Source of the DNA: CAZPMT01 sp964587655
GTDB lineage: Bacteria > Hydrogenedentota > Hydrogenedentia > Hydrogenedentales > SLHB01
Assembly (NCBI GenBank): GCA_964587655.1
Contig: CAZPMT010000103.1
Span: 1-20,120, forward strand
DNA: 20,120 nt
Direction: 5' to 3'
Positions within the stretch are counted from its first letter, which is position 1; every line of letters begins with the position of its first letter. Of the stretch, positions 6,238 to 13,702 are shown piece after piece. The notes under the pieces are model-generated. The model made no database searches. It was given only the letters and a program-made list of their open reading frames with translations, and was not told the origin of the DNA. A program made the position numbers and the translations under genes.

Positions 6238-7533
6238 ATGGTCTTGACCGGTTTTTGCGCGTTGCTGGCCGCGGCTTCGTTCACAGTTTGTCAAACGGCG
6301 ACAGACTGTGCGGCGCCGAATGTGGTCCTGCTTTCGGTGGACACTTTGCGGGCGGACTACCTGGGCTGCTATGGCCACGAATTCGACAGCTCGCCGAATA
6401 TCGACGCCTTCGCGAAAGACGGACTGCTGTTTGAAGACTGTGTCTGCGAAGTGCCCCTGACGAATCCGTCCTTCGGCGCCATGCTCTCCTCGCTGTATCC
6501 GCGAATGACCGGCACGACCAAGAACGGGCTGAGGATGCCGGCGTCAGTGCGTCTGATGCCTGAGATTTTCAAGGAGGCGGGATACCAGACTTGGTGCGTT
6601 CAGAGCAACTGGACGCTCAAGAAAAAGCTGTCGGGGCTGAGCCGGGGCTTCGACGTGTACCGCGACGACTTCAACCGGAAGCGCTGGGGGTTCATCAAGG
6701 GCGAGCGCGATGGAGAGAACGTCACGGACGTCGCCCTCGAGATCCTCGGGCAGCGCGACCGGAACAAGCCGTTCTTTTTCTGGGTGCACTATTCGGACCC
6801 GCACGCGCCGTACGATTTCCATAAGGGGTTCAATCCTCGCGGGAAACGTCCCCTATCGCTGGCCCTGCACGAGCGCGTGCGCGCGAAGTACGATTCGGAA
6901 GTGGCCTTCACGGACTTCCATATCGGACGCTTTCTGAAGGAATTGCCGCGCGAAAACACGATCATCCTCTTCGTGGCCGACCACGGTGAGAGCCTCTATG
7001 AACACGACTATCTTGGTCACGGCAGGCGGATCTATCAGACGATGCTCCATGTCCCGCTCATCATCCACGCGCCCGGCCTGACGCCCGGGCGCAGCCGCAC
7101 GCCCGCTTGCGTTCTCGATGTCGCGCCCACGCTTCTGGCCCTGGCCGGGCTGTCGCCCGCTAAAGACATGCTGGGGCGCAACCTCCTGGCAAAGGAGGGG
7201 TCGAATCCCCGCACGCGGTTCGTCGAGACCTACGGCGGGGCCGTACCGAAGCTCCCCGGCCTTCGCGCGTTTCTGCGCGATAAGAGCCCTCAGCGGCGCG
7301 GCGTGATTCACGACGGCTGGAAACTCATCCGGGGGGCCGGCCCGGAGTTGTACTACTTGCCGGACGATCCGAAGGAGGAAAAGAACCTCGCCTCTCAACT
7401 CCCCGACCGCGTGAAGGATCTGACGGACCTTGTCGAGAAGTGGAACGAGCAATGTCCGCACCGACACGCCGTCGAGGCGCACCTGGACGCCGACGACGTG
7501 GAGGCGCTAAAGAGCCTTGGCTATCTGGAGTGA
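6238..7533 (+). CDS. Sulfatase/alkaline-phosphatase superfamily hydrolase
   Basis: A 431-residue secreted member of the sulfatase superfamily. Metal-binding motifs are visible: VDTLRADYLGCYG (D34), ADHGES (D248, H249) and YLGHG (H261). Where sulfatases carry C/S-x-P-x-R, this protein has T75-N-P-S-F, so the formylglycine precursor and the arginine are both absent. A Thr nucleophile, as in phosphatase-type relatives of the superfamily, is likely, and the substrate may be a phosphoester rather than a sulfate. The N-terminus (residues 1-15, LTGFCALLAAASF) is a short hydrophobic export signal, followed at once by the P1-encoded peptide TVCQTATDC and then the conserved APNVVLLSVDT opening. The ATG at 6238 has only a weak ribosome site (AAGGGA). 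Its last 27 nt overlap the end of the opposing M23 gene. Confidence 0.85.
   Translation: MVLTGFCALLAAASFTVCQTATDCAAPNVVLLSVDTLRADYLGCYGHEFDSSPNIDAFAKDGLLFEDCVCEVPLTNPSFGAMLSSLYPRMTGTTKNGLRMPASVRLMPEIFKEAGYQTWCVQSNWTLKKKLSGLSRGFDVYRDDFNRKRWGFIKGERDGENVTDVALEILGQRDRNKPFFFWVHYSDPHAPYDFHKGFNPRGKRPLSLALHERVRAKYDSEVAFTDFHIGRFLKELPRENTIILFVADHGESLYEHDYLGHGRRIYQTMLHVPLIIHAPGLTPGRSRTPACVLDVAPTLLALAGLSPAKDMLGRNLLAKEGSNPRTRFVETYGGAVPKLPGLRAFLRDKSPQRRGVIHDGWKLIRGAGPELYYLPDDPKEEKNLASQLPDRVKDLTDLVEKWNEQCPHRHAVEAHLDADDVEALKSLGYLE
6282..6310 (+). repeat. P1 palindrome, copy 3 (in frame in the sulfatase-like gene)
   Basis: Arms CACAGTTTGTC and GACAGACTGTG (one mismatch) around the loop AAACGGC. Read in the same frame as copy 1, giving TVCQTATDC, exactly between the hydrophobic signal segment and the start of the catalytic domain. 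Confidence 0.93.
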
Positions 7534-8469
7534 TCCGTCGTGCAGGAGCGGCTCGGGATCGACCGGCTTTCCGTCCCGGCGTACCTCGAAATGCAGATGC
7601 GGGCCGGTGGATCGTCCCGTCGATCCGAGCAGGGCAATCCGTGTATGCGCGTCAACCTGTTGGCCGGCCTTTACCAGGTTCGTCGAGTTGTGAGCGTAGG
7701 CCGTCTCCGTGCCGTCGTCATGCGCGACGACGACCATCCTGCCGTAGTCCGGCTGCCACCCGCTGAACTTGACGATCCCGGATTTCCATGCGCGGATGGC
7801 CGTTCCCGGCGCCGCGGCCAGATCGACGCCGTTATGATATTCGGAACCCCCGCCGAAGGGGTCCTTCCGGAACCCGTAGCCGGACGAGACTTCGACCGGA
7901 GCATCGACCAAGCGCTGCCAGGGGCCTTGCCCGCCGCCCGTATTATGGACCGACATACGGGCGGTTTGTGCGGTCTTCTCGACTGACGCTTTGGCAACCA
8001 GAGACTGGACTATCCTCGTCAACTCCTGCGAGGGGGACATCTGCGCCAGGCGGGGACCGCCTGCGGGAACCATCGAGGAAAGAATGGGGTCGAGGTTCAG
8101 GGTCTGCCCCACTTGGATTCGATTCGGATCCGCGATCTTGTTCGCCTGCGCCACGACCGCCACGGCATTCGCGATATCCTGCGAGGACGGGACACGTCCC
8201 TGCCGACGCAACGAGCTCTGGCAGATATGCGAAAGGGTGTCTCCCTGTCGCACCGTGTAGGGGCGTTCCGCGCTCTTCACAGTTTGTCCGGGTTTGACAA
8301 ACTGTGGGCTCCCCGCAAGAGAGGCACACAGCTTGTCCAGGACGCCCTTGAAGGCGGATGACGCAACGGAGGAAGGAGACGAGGCAGGAGGCTGTGGCGG
8401 CAATCTGCTTTCGCGTGATACGGGGCCGGTGCGCGATCTCGCCGCTGCCGGTGTAACACTAAACGCCAT
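7507..8469 (-). CDS. LysM-M23 peptidoglycan endopeptidase
   Basis: A 320-residue zinc metallopeptidase. A LysM peptidoglycan-binding domain (about 71-126, YTVRQGDTLSHIC...IQVGQTLNL) precedes an M23 (LytM/gametolysin-like) domain at about 190-310 with complete zinc site: H212-x3-D216, H260 and H291-L-H293. It should cut peptide cross-bridges. No classical signal peptide is visible; residues 1-50 are Ser/Pro/Ala-rich, so export could use another route such as the flagellar apparatus, or the start could be wrong. P1 copy 4 encodes QFVKPGQTV just before LysM, and P2 copy B encodes RMSVHNTGGG between LysM and M23. Start at 8469 has AAGGGG 7 nt upstream. The 3' end overlaps the convergent sulfatase-like gene by 27 nt. 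Confidence 0.87.
   Translation of the reverse strand: MAFSVTPAAARSRTGPVSRESRLPPQPPASSPSSVASSAFKGVLDKLCASLAGSPQFVKPGQTVKSAERPYTVRQGDTLSHICQSSLRRQGRVPSSQDIANAVAVVAQANKIADPNRIQVGQTLNLDPILSSMVPAGGPRLAQMSPSQELTRIVQSLVAKASVEKTAQTARMSVHNTGGGQGPWQRLVDAPVEVSSGYGFRKDPFGGGSEYHNGVDLAAAPGTAIRAWKSGIVKFSGWQPDYGRMVVVAHDDGTETAYAHNSTNLVKAGQQVDAHTRIALLGSTGRSTGPHLHFEVRRDGKPVDPEPLLHDGSLQIAKAL
7934..7964 (-). repeat. P2 palindrome, copy B (in frame in the M23 gene)
   Basis: Arms CCGCCCGTAT and ATACGGGCGG are identical to copy A. The spacer on the coding strand is GTCGGTCCATA, one base different. Read in the same frame and polarity as copy A, giving RMSVHNTGGG in an interdomain linker. Confidence 0.95.
8278..8306 (-). 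repeat. P1 palindrome, copy 4 (in frame in the M23 gene)
   Basis: Perfect 11-nt arms as in copy 1. On the coding (minus) strand the loop reads AAACCCG. Here it is read in a different frame from copies 1 and 3, giving QFVKPGQTV just before the LysM domain. Confidence 0.95.
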
Positions 8470-8750
8470 ATCGCCACCCCTTTTCCGCGTTCGGAAAGGT
8501 AACGCGGCAAAATGGAGAGCAACCCGCGTGCCACGTGGTGAATGTACGTCAAATCCTATTGCCGTTGACGGTTACGAGATGGCCTCGGTCCGCACCGAGG
8601 TCGCGCGACGGGAAGAAACTGCCACAGGGGGGAAATATGCTTCCGGGTCGTCGTCACCGGTCGAGAGATTGAACCGCGACATTGCGCCCGCCCTCTCGGC
8701 GTGTTATCTTCAGGTTCCGCGACGAGGTATATGACTAGGAGATTCTAAAC
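8470..8750. other. Divergent intergenic region between M23 and the 119-aa gene
   Basis: Holds an inverted repeat 8479-8499 (CCTTTTCCG/CGGAAAGG, one bulge) whose one arm contains the M23 ribosome site, so it could limit M23 translation. A second hairpin lies at 8583-8600 (CCTCGGT/ACCGAGG, loop CCGC) with no T-run. No convincing gene or consensus promoter was seen, though promoters for both flanking genes are expected here. Confidence 0.45.
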
Positions 8751-9110
8751 ATGGAACTCTCATGGCAGGAAATCAAGGAAGCCTTCCGCGACGCGCTTGA
8801 CGAGGAGATGGGCTGCGGACACTGCCGCATCGCGGCGAAATGGGACGGCGGAAAACTCATTCTCAAGCCGTTCGATCCGAGTCTCCAGGCAAAGGAAATC
8901 CCTCTAGGCATTTTCTTCAAGAAGATCACCTCGGTACGCGAGAAACTCCGCGTCCTCGAACAGAAGATCAACAACCATCCCACGCTGCCGCTCGAGGACA
9001 AGATGGAAATGCAACAGTTGATCACGCGGGCGTACGGAAGCCTGACGACCTTCAACGTGCTGTTCCGCGAGGAGGAAGATCGGTTTGCAGGCATGAAAGA
9101 TTCGGAATAA
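8751..9110 (+). CDS. Conserved-looking hypothetical protein, 119 aa
   Basis: I do not recognise this family. The 119-residue acidic protein has no signal peptide or membrane segment. It has a CGHC motif (MGCGHCR, Cys22 and Cys25), spaced like a redox or metal pair, then a mostly helical C-terminal half (about residues 63-100, SVREKLRVLEQKINN...) likely to form a helical hairpin or short coiled coil. The start at 8751 is well supported by AGGAGA 8 nt upstream. Its TAA stop shares a base with the ATG of the shikimate kinase gene (TAATG), so the two are co-translated. The context therefore links it to the kinase and xylanase-like genes, but no function can be named. Confidence 0.8.
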   Translation: MELSWQEIKEAFRDALDEEMGCGHCRIAAKWDGGKLILKPFDPSLQAKEIPLGIFFKKITSVREKLRVLEQKINNHPTLPLEDKMEMQQLITRAYGSLTTFNVLFREEEDRFAGMKDSE

Positions 9111-9640
9111 TGGGTTTCTTGGGGGATACGCGGAATCTGGTCTTGATCGGCATGCCGGGCGTGGGCAAGAGCACCGTGGGGGTGCTGCTCGCCAAGGCCC
9201 TCTCGCGGAGCTTCATCGATACCGATGTTTACATTCAGGCGAGGGAAGGGCGGCAGCTCCAGGATATCATAGACACAGACGGTCCCGACTCTTTCCGCGA
9301 CATTGAGGCGCAACATGTGTTGTCGCTTGATTGCCGCGCGCACGTGATTGCCACGGGCGGCAGCGTGGTGTACGGCGCGGCTGCCATGCGCCATTTGAAG
9401 GCGCGGGGGATCGCCATCTATATGAGGCTGCCGCTGCCGTTGATCCTGGATCGGCTCACTAACATCGACTCGCGTGGGGTCGTGATGACTCCCGGCCAGA
9501 GCGTGGAAGACCTGTTCGAGGAACGCGAAGCGCTTTACGAACGTTACGCGGACGTCACTGTTGACTGCCAAGGGCTCACGCACGAGCAGACAGTGGCGCG
9601 GATCGTCGAGGTTACGGAACGATGGATTGGCTCAAGCTGA
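9110..9640 (+). CDS. aroK: Shikimate kinase family protein
   Basis: A 176-residue P-loop kinase of normal AroK length. It would phosphorylate shikimate at the 3-OH with ATP in the chorismate pathway, in the cytoplasm. Visible features: Walker A GMPGVGKST at 14-22, the shikimate-site DTD at 37-39, R63 in SFRDIEAQ, the GG of ATGGSVV at 82-87 (family GGG loop with the third glycine replaced by serine) and a lid segment with R122 (NIDSRGVVM, where typical kinases read RP). The last two changes make the assignment to the family firmer than that to the exact substrate. The ATG overlaps the previous stop by one base. The reading frame overlaps the following xylanase-like gene by 19 nt. Confidence 0.78.
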   Translation: MGFLGDTRNLVLIGMPGVGKSTVGVLLAKALSRSFIDTDVYIQAREGRQLQDIIDTDGPDSFRDIEAQHVLSLDCRAHVIATGGSVVYGAAAMRHLKARGIAIYMRLPLPLILDRLTNIDSRGVVMTPGQSVEDLFEEREALYERYADVTVDCQGLTHEQTVARIVEVTERWIGSS

Positions 9641-10668
9641 AATGGGGAAAGGCGAGGCCGGCCTCCACGGGCGGTGATGCGGGCGCCATTGATCCGCCTC
9701 TGCGCGCGCTGGCATCGCAACGCGGCCTCCGCATCGGGGCCGCGGTGGATGACCGTGCGCTGCGTGACGACTCGGTCTACCGTGAAATCCTGGCCCGCGA
9801 GTTCAACATGGTGACCTGCGAAAACGCGATGAAGTTCGGACCGTTGCGTCCATCGCGAGAGACGTTTGCATTCGAAGCGGCCGACTCGATTGTCGCGTTC
9901 GCCGAGTCGCATGGGATGGCCGTCCGGGGGCACGCCCTGCTCTGGCACGTGATGCTGCCGGAATGGTTTCGGACCGGCGGTTTCAGTTACGACGACGCCA
10001 TCGATGTGCTGCGCGGCCACATCCAGACGGTCACGCGGCACTATGCCGGGCGCCTCGCCGCGTGGGACGTGGTAAACGAGGCCGTCGAGAGCGACGGTTC
10101 CTGGAGGCAAACCCCCTTTCTGAAGATATTCGGACCCGACTATCTCTCGATGGCGTTTCATTGGGCGCACGAGGGCGATCCGAGCGCGAAGCTCTTCTAC
10201 AACGATTTCTGCGCCGACGAGATCAACGCCAAATCCGACGCGATCCATGAAATCGTGCGCGACCTGCTCAAGCAGGGCGTACCGATTCACGGCGTCGGCC
10301 TGCAGATGCACGTTGACTTCTCGTATCGTCCGCGCCCGGATTCCATCGCGCGAAACATCCGGCGTTTCGTGGAACTGGGTCTCGATGTGCACATTACGGA
10401 GATGGACGTGGCGCTGGACGTTCCGGCGTCGAAACGCGATCTGGACGAAGAGGCCCGCATGTACCGTGAAGTCGTCGAAACATGCCTCACAACGGAAGGG
10501 TGCAGCGCGCTCGTAACGTGGGGCGTCACGGATCGCTACTCGTGGGTGCCGCAGTATTTCCGAGGCAAAGGCGCCCCGCTGCTGTTTGACGAAAAGGGAC
10601 AACCTAAACCCGCGTATTTCGCGGTGCGCGAAGCGTTGCTGTCGGGCGCGCCCTCCACACGGACCTGA
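9622..10668 (+). CDS. GH10 endo-1,4-beta-xylanase-like enzyme without signal peptide
   Basis: A 348-residue glycoside hydrolase family 10 (beta/alpha)8 barrel. Diagnostic motifs: RGHALLWH (102-109), WDVVNEA with the acid/base E153, QMHVDF, the nucleophile E260 in HITEMDV and the substrate-stacking W in VTWGVTDRYSW. It is expected to cleave beta-1,4-xylan or xylo-oligosaccharides with retention of configuration. There is no signal peptide: the protein opens MDWLKLKWGKARPAS and reaches the catalytic domain by about residue 25. It may be a cytoplasmic enzyme acting on imported xylo-oligosaccharides. The start lies inside the shikimate kinase gene (19-nt overlap), with a weak ribosome site. It ends one base before the opposing TPR gene. 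Confidence 0.9.
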   Translation: MDWLKLKWGKARPASTGGDAGAIDPPLRALASQRGLRIGAAVDDRALRDDSVYREILAREFNMVTCENAMKFGPLRPSRETFAFEAADSIVAFAESHGMAVRGHALLWHVMLPEWFRTGGFSYDDAIDVLRGHIQTVTRHYAGRLAAWDVVNEAVESDGSWRQTPFLKIFGPDYLSMAFHWAHEGDPSAKLFYNDFCADEINAKSDAIHEIVRDLLKQGVPIHGVGLQMHVDFSYRPRPDSIARNIRRFVELGLDVHITEMDVALDVPASKRDLDEEARMYREVVETCLTTEGCSALVTWGVTDRYSWVPQYFRGKGAPLLFDEKGQPKPAYFAVREALLSGAPSTRT

Positions 10669-10669
10669 T

Positions 10670-11515
10670 TCAAGGCCCCTTCTGACCGGAGTCCTTCTGC
10701 AAATCGCCGATGAAGCCCGGATCGAGCGCGATGCCCAACGCCTGACAGCGGGAGACGGTCTCCCATGCCTGCTTATAGTCGCCTCGCTTCCAGTAGACCA
10801 CCGCCAATCCCTTGTTCGTTTGCGCATGCTTTGCGTCGTGGGCAAGCGCGGTCAACCACGTGGCGAGGGCCGCGTCCCAATTCTTCATCGAGAAGAAACA
10901 CAGCCCAAGGTTGTAGTAGTGGTCGGCGCGTCCGGGATCGAGCCGCAGCACCTTCTCGAACACGCCCGCGGCTTCCTGATACCGTTCGACTCGGAACAGA
11001 GAATTGCCCAGGTGCGACAGCACTTGGATGTCTTTCGGTTTGAGGCCGGCGAGTTGCTGGAGCTCCTTGACCGAGCCCTCGAAATCGCCCGAGGTCTCCA
11101 GCGCGAGAACGAGATTGTAGAGGGCCGCGGCGTCATTCGGATCGATGGACAGGGCTTTCCGGTATGCGGCGATCGCTTCCGGAAGAAGGCCGAGCCGTCT
11201 CAGGCAAAGCCCAAGGTTACAGTGTGCCGACTCGTGTTCCGGCGCGAGCTTGATGGCCGCCTCATATGCGGCGCGGGCCCCCGCATAGCTCTGCACGTCG
11301 AAGAGGGCGTTGCCGAGCCGATAGTGGTTCTCCGCGTTGTTCGGCTCCTTCGCGACGGCGTCATGAGCCTGTTTCAGGGCGTTTTGCAACCGGGCAACGG
11401 ATTCAGGCGGTTCGGGCAGGTCCGGTTTCTTCTTCGGGGAAGTGGCGCAGCCGACAGTCGCGACAGCGGCCAGCGCAAGGAGACTCCATGCCGTCAGAAT
11501 CCGCACTCGTATCAT
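10670..11515 (-). CDS. TPR-repeat lipoprotein
   Basis: A 281-residue protein with a lipoprotein signal peptide ending at Cys23 (ALAAVATVGC), then a Lys/Pro-rich spacer and six tandem tetratricopeptide repeats (about residues 60-265), each with the NLG/RLG...A...Y..A..L.P pattern. TPR lipoproteins act as scaffolds for envelope complexes, for example outer-membrane assembly, polysaccharide export or pilus biogenesis. Which of these applies is not shown here, though it lies next to a divergent glycan assembly operon. The start has GAGGG 8 nt upstream, within the small palindrome CGAGGTCCCTCG. The gene converges with the GH10 gene with one base between them and no room for an intrinsic terminator outside coding sequence. 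Confidence 0.85.
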   Translation of the reverse strand: MIRVRILTAWSLLALAAVATVGCATSPKKKPDLPEPPESVARLQNALKQAHDAVAKEPNNAENHYRLGNALFDVQSYAGARAAYEAAIKLAPEHESAHCNLGLCLRRLGLLPEAIAAYRKALSIDPNDAAALYNLVLALETSGDFEGSVKELQQLAGLKPKDIQVLSHLGNSLFRVERYQEAAGVFEKVLRLDPGRADHYYNLGLCFFSMKNWDAALATWLTALAHDAKHAQTNKGLAVVYWKRGDYKQAWETVSRCQALGIALDPGFIGDLQKDSGQKGP

Positions 11516-11681
11516 TCGAGGTCCCTCGTCGAACCCAATCCTATCACATTGGCCGGAACGTGCTCGACAACAGACGCCAAAGCGATCTGTTAGACAAATG
11601 CTCTCGCGTAGACTAGATTATGAGGTGCGACAATCCGAGTTTGGCAAGCGGCGCGCGAGTTGCCGTCAGGATTTGTGAGAC

Positions 11682-12848
11682 ATGGGTAAGCGCATTTGCG
11701 TTCTGAGAATGGGGTTTATGTGGTACCTGCACACGCCGGTGCAAGGATTCCTGTCTGGACTTCGTGCCCGCGGTCACGACGTCACGCTGATCAAGTCTTA
11801 TCCTCGCGACCGGCGCATGCCCGAGGAACTGTTGCCGGACATCCGCAATTCCATGATCGACTTGTACGTCCGGCGATTGCCCAAGTCCCGTTTCCTCGAA
11901 CCCTTGGTGTTCCTCGAATTCACTTTGAGATCTGTCCTGCGCGGCCTCAGAGCGCGGCCCGGCGTAGTCGTCGCGATAGATGTTGACACGCTTCTCCCCG
12001 GATACATCATCTCGCGGCTCCGGGCCTGTCACCTCGTTTTCTACTCTCTCGAACTCTATGCGGAGCGCCCGGACATGACCGGCAAGAGGTTCTGGCTCTG
12101 GCTCGAAAAGCGGCTTATCAACAAGGCGCACTTCCTCGTGACTTGCGAGCCGAACCGGGCGCGGGTGATGCATGAGAAGTACGGAGCGAAAACCGTGCCG
12201 ATGTGCGTGCTCAACGTTCCGCCTTACACGCCTCCTGCGCGGACGGACGTCCTTCCGCGCTACCTGGCGTCAAAGGGCGTAACGGCGCGCCGGATTGTCC
12301 TGTACCAGGGCGGGATCGGCCCATCGAGATGCATCGAGGAGATCATACAGGCCGCGGCGCTGCTGGATGCGGGTTGCGTCGTGGTGCTTGTGGGACGCCT
12401 CTCGCCCGACTATGACCTCGAAGCCGCGATTCGCCGGCACGGCGCTCAGGACAAGGTGTTTAGCTACGGGAGCGTCGAGTCGACGGAGGACCTCCGCGGC
12501 GTGACGATGTCCGCGGACCTCGGACTGCAACTGCAATTCAATGCCGGCCTGAACTCGTACTACTGCGCCCCGACGAAGTTGTTCCAGTATCTAATGGCGG
12601 GATTGCCCGTGATCGCGTCCAATTTTCCCGGCATGATCGAAGTCGTTGAAGGCAATGAAGTGGGCCTGTGCGTCGATCCGGAAAATCCGCGGGAGATCGC
12701 GGCGGCCATCAACCGGATACTCGCCGACGAATCGCTGCACGCTCGAATGGCGGAGAACGCGCTGAAGGCCGCGCGTGAAAAGTACTGTTTTGAGATCGAA
12801 GGCGTGAAACTGCTGGACGAAATCGAACGCCTCGGAGAACAAGCGTGA
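11682..12848 (+). CDS. Glycosyltransferase, GT4 type
   Basis: A 388-residue GT-B fold glycosyltransferase. The N-terminal domain (MGFMWYLHTPVQGFLSGLRARGHDVTLI) binds acceptor. The C-terminal Glycos_transf_1 domain (about 195-375) shows RIVLYQGGIGPSRCIEEIIQAA, VVLVGRLSPDYD and APTKLFQYLMAGLPVIASNFPG, where the E-x7-E motif is replaced by K-F-x-Y. It should transfer a nucleotide-activated sugar to a growing glycan at the cytoplasmic face of the membrane. It is the first gene of a five-gene operon; its stop overlaps the GT2 start by 4 nt (GTGA). The 166-nt spacer from the divergent TPR gene should hold the promoter, but no clear consensus was found. Confidence 0.85.
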   Translation: MGKRICVLRMGFMWYLHTPVQGFLSGLRARGHDVTLIKSYPRDRRMPEELLPDIRNSMIDLYVRRLPKSRFLEPLVFLEFTLRSVLRGLRARPGVVVAIDVDTLLPGYIISRLRACHLVFYSLELYAERPDMTGKRFWLWLEKRLINKAHFLVTCEPNRARVMHEKYGAKTVPMCVLNVPPYTPPARTDVLPRYLASKGVTARRIVLYQGGIGPSRCIEEIIQAAALLDAGCVVVLVGRLSPDYDLEAAIRRHGAQDKVFSYGSVESTEDLRGVTMSADLGLQLQFNAGLNSYYCAPTKLFQYLMAGLPVIASNFPGMIEVVEGNEVGLCVDPENPREIAAAINRILADESLHARMAENALKAAREKYCFEIEGVKLLDEIERLGEQA

Positions 12849-13702
12849 ACGCCGTCACAATCGCTATGCTAACGCGCAACGCCGGACCGCTCCTCCGGCG
12901 CGTGCTCGAGTCCGTCGCGCGTCAACAGACCTCGCGCACGATCGAGGTCATGGCCGTGGATTCAGGCTCCACCGACGGCACCTTGGAGATCCTGAACGCG
13001 CACGGCGTGCGCGTGTTGTCGATCCCGACGGATCGATTCGATTGGGGACGCACGCGGGACTTCGCATATCAGCACGCGCGTTCGCCGGTCGTCGTCAACC
13101 TCTCGCAGGACGCGGTCCCCATGGAGCCGTCGTGGCTCGAAAACCTCGTGCGGCCTCTGTCCGACCCGCGGGTGGGCGCCTCGTGCGGATCCTCGGCGCC
13201 GGATCCCGAACGGGGTTTCCCTCAGTTCCCGTGGGAGCGGAACGGCTACTTCTATTTCACGCGCGAGATCGCGAAGTTCGTGAAACAGTATGGGAAGGGT
13301 CTCAGTTTCGCGAACTCGGCCGTGCCGCGCGCGGTGTGGGAGCGGCTGCGCTTCGATGAACAGCCCACGGGCGAGGATTTTCAGTTCCAGAAGAAGCTGC
13401 ATGCCGCCGGCCTGACGATCGCCTTCCCGGATGACGCGCCCGTCCTCCATCATCACAACTACAGCCTCGGCGGACTGTGGCGAAGGTGTCGCAACGAAGG
13501 CCTCGCACTGCGTCTTCTCGGCTGCCCGTACAAGGAAACGGATCTCGCGATCGATGTCCTGAGCCCGGCGAAATACGTGCAATGGCTGCGCGAGATTAAG
13601 TATGGACGCCTTCGTACGCCCGCTGATTTCCTGTTTCCCATGCTCCGTCCGATTGCCGTTTACATGGGCAGCCGGTTCACGCGGAGACCGATATGGTATT
13701 AG
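12845..13702 (+). CDS. Glycosyltransferase family 2 (rhamnosyltransferase-like)
   Basis: A 285-residue GT-A fold enzyme. Motifs: TRNAG at the start, VDSGSTDGT (38-46) for nucleotide binding, NLSQDAVP (85-92), which corresponds to the QDA metal-binding motif typical of rhamnosyltransferase-type GT2 proteins, and TGEDFQF for the catalytic acidic pair. There are no C-terminal membrane helices, so it acts in the cytoplasm or at the inner membrane surface on a lipid-linked or protein-linked glycan. The GTG start overlaps the preceding stop by 4 nt, and the end overlaps the methyltransferase gene by 10 nt, indicating translational coupling through the operon. Sugar donor not determinable from sequence alone. 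Confidence 0.87.
   Translation: MNAVTIAMLTRNAGPLLRRVLESVARQQTSRTIEVMAVDSGSTDGTLEILNAHGVRVLSIPTDRFDWGRTRDFAYQHARSPVVVNLSQDAVPMEPSWLENLVRPLSDPRVGASCGSSAPDPERGFPQFPWERNGYFYFTREIAKFVKQYGKGLSFANSAVPRAVWERLRFDEQPTGEDFQFQKKLHAAGLTIAFPDDAPVLHHHNYSLGGLWRRCRNEGLALRLLGCPYKETDLAIDVLSPAKYVQWLREIKYGRLRTPADFLFPMLRPIAVYMGSRFTRRPIWY

Noticed and set aside
8583..8600. Intrinsic terminator (CCTCGGT/ACCGAGG hairpin)
   Set aside because: No T-run on either strand and it lies between divergent genes, where no transcript should end.
11585..11625. Sigma-70 promoter for the glycan operon (TTAGAC, 18 nt, TAGATT)
   Set aside because: The -35 match to TTGACA is poor, so it cannot be told from chance.
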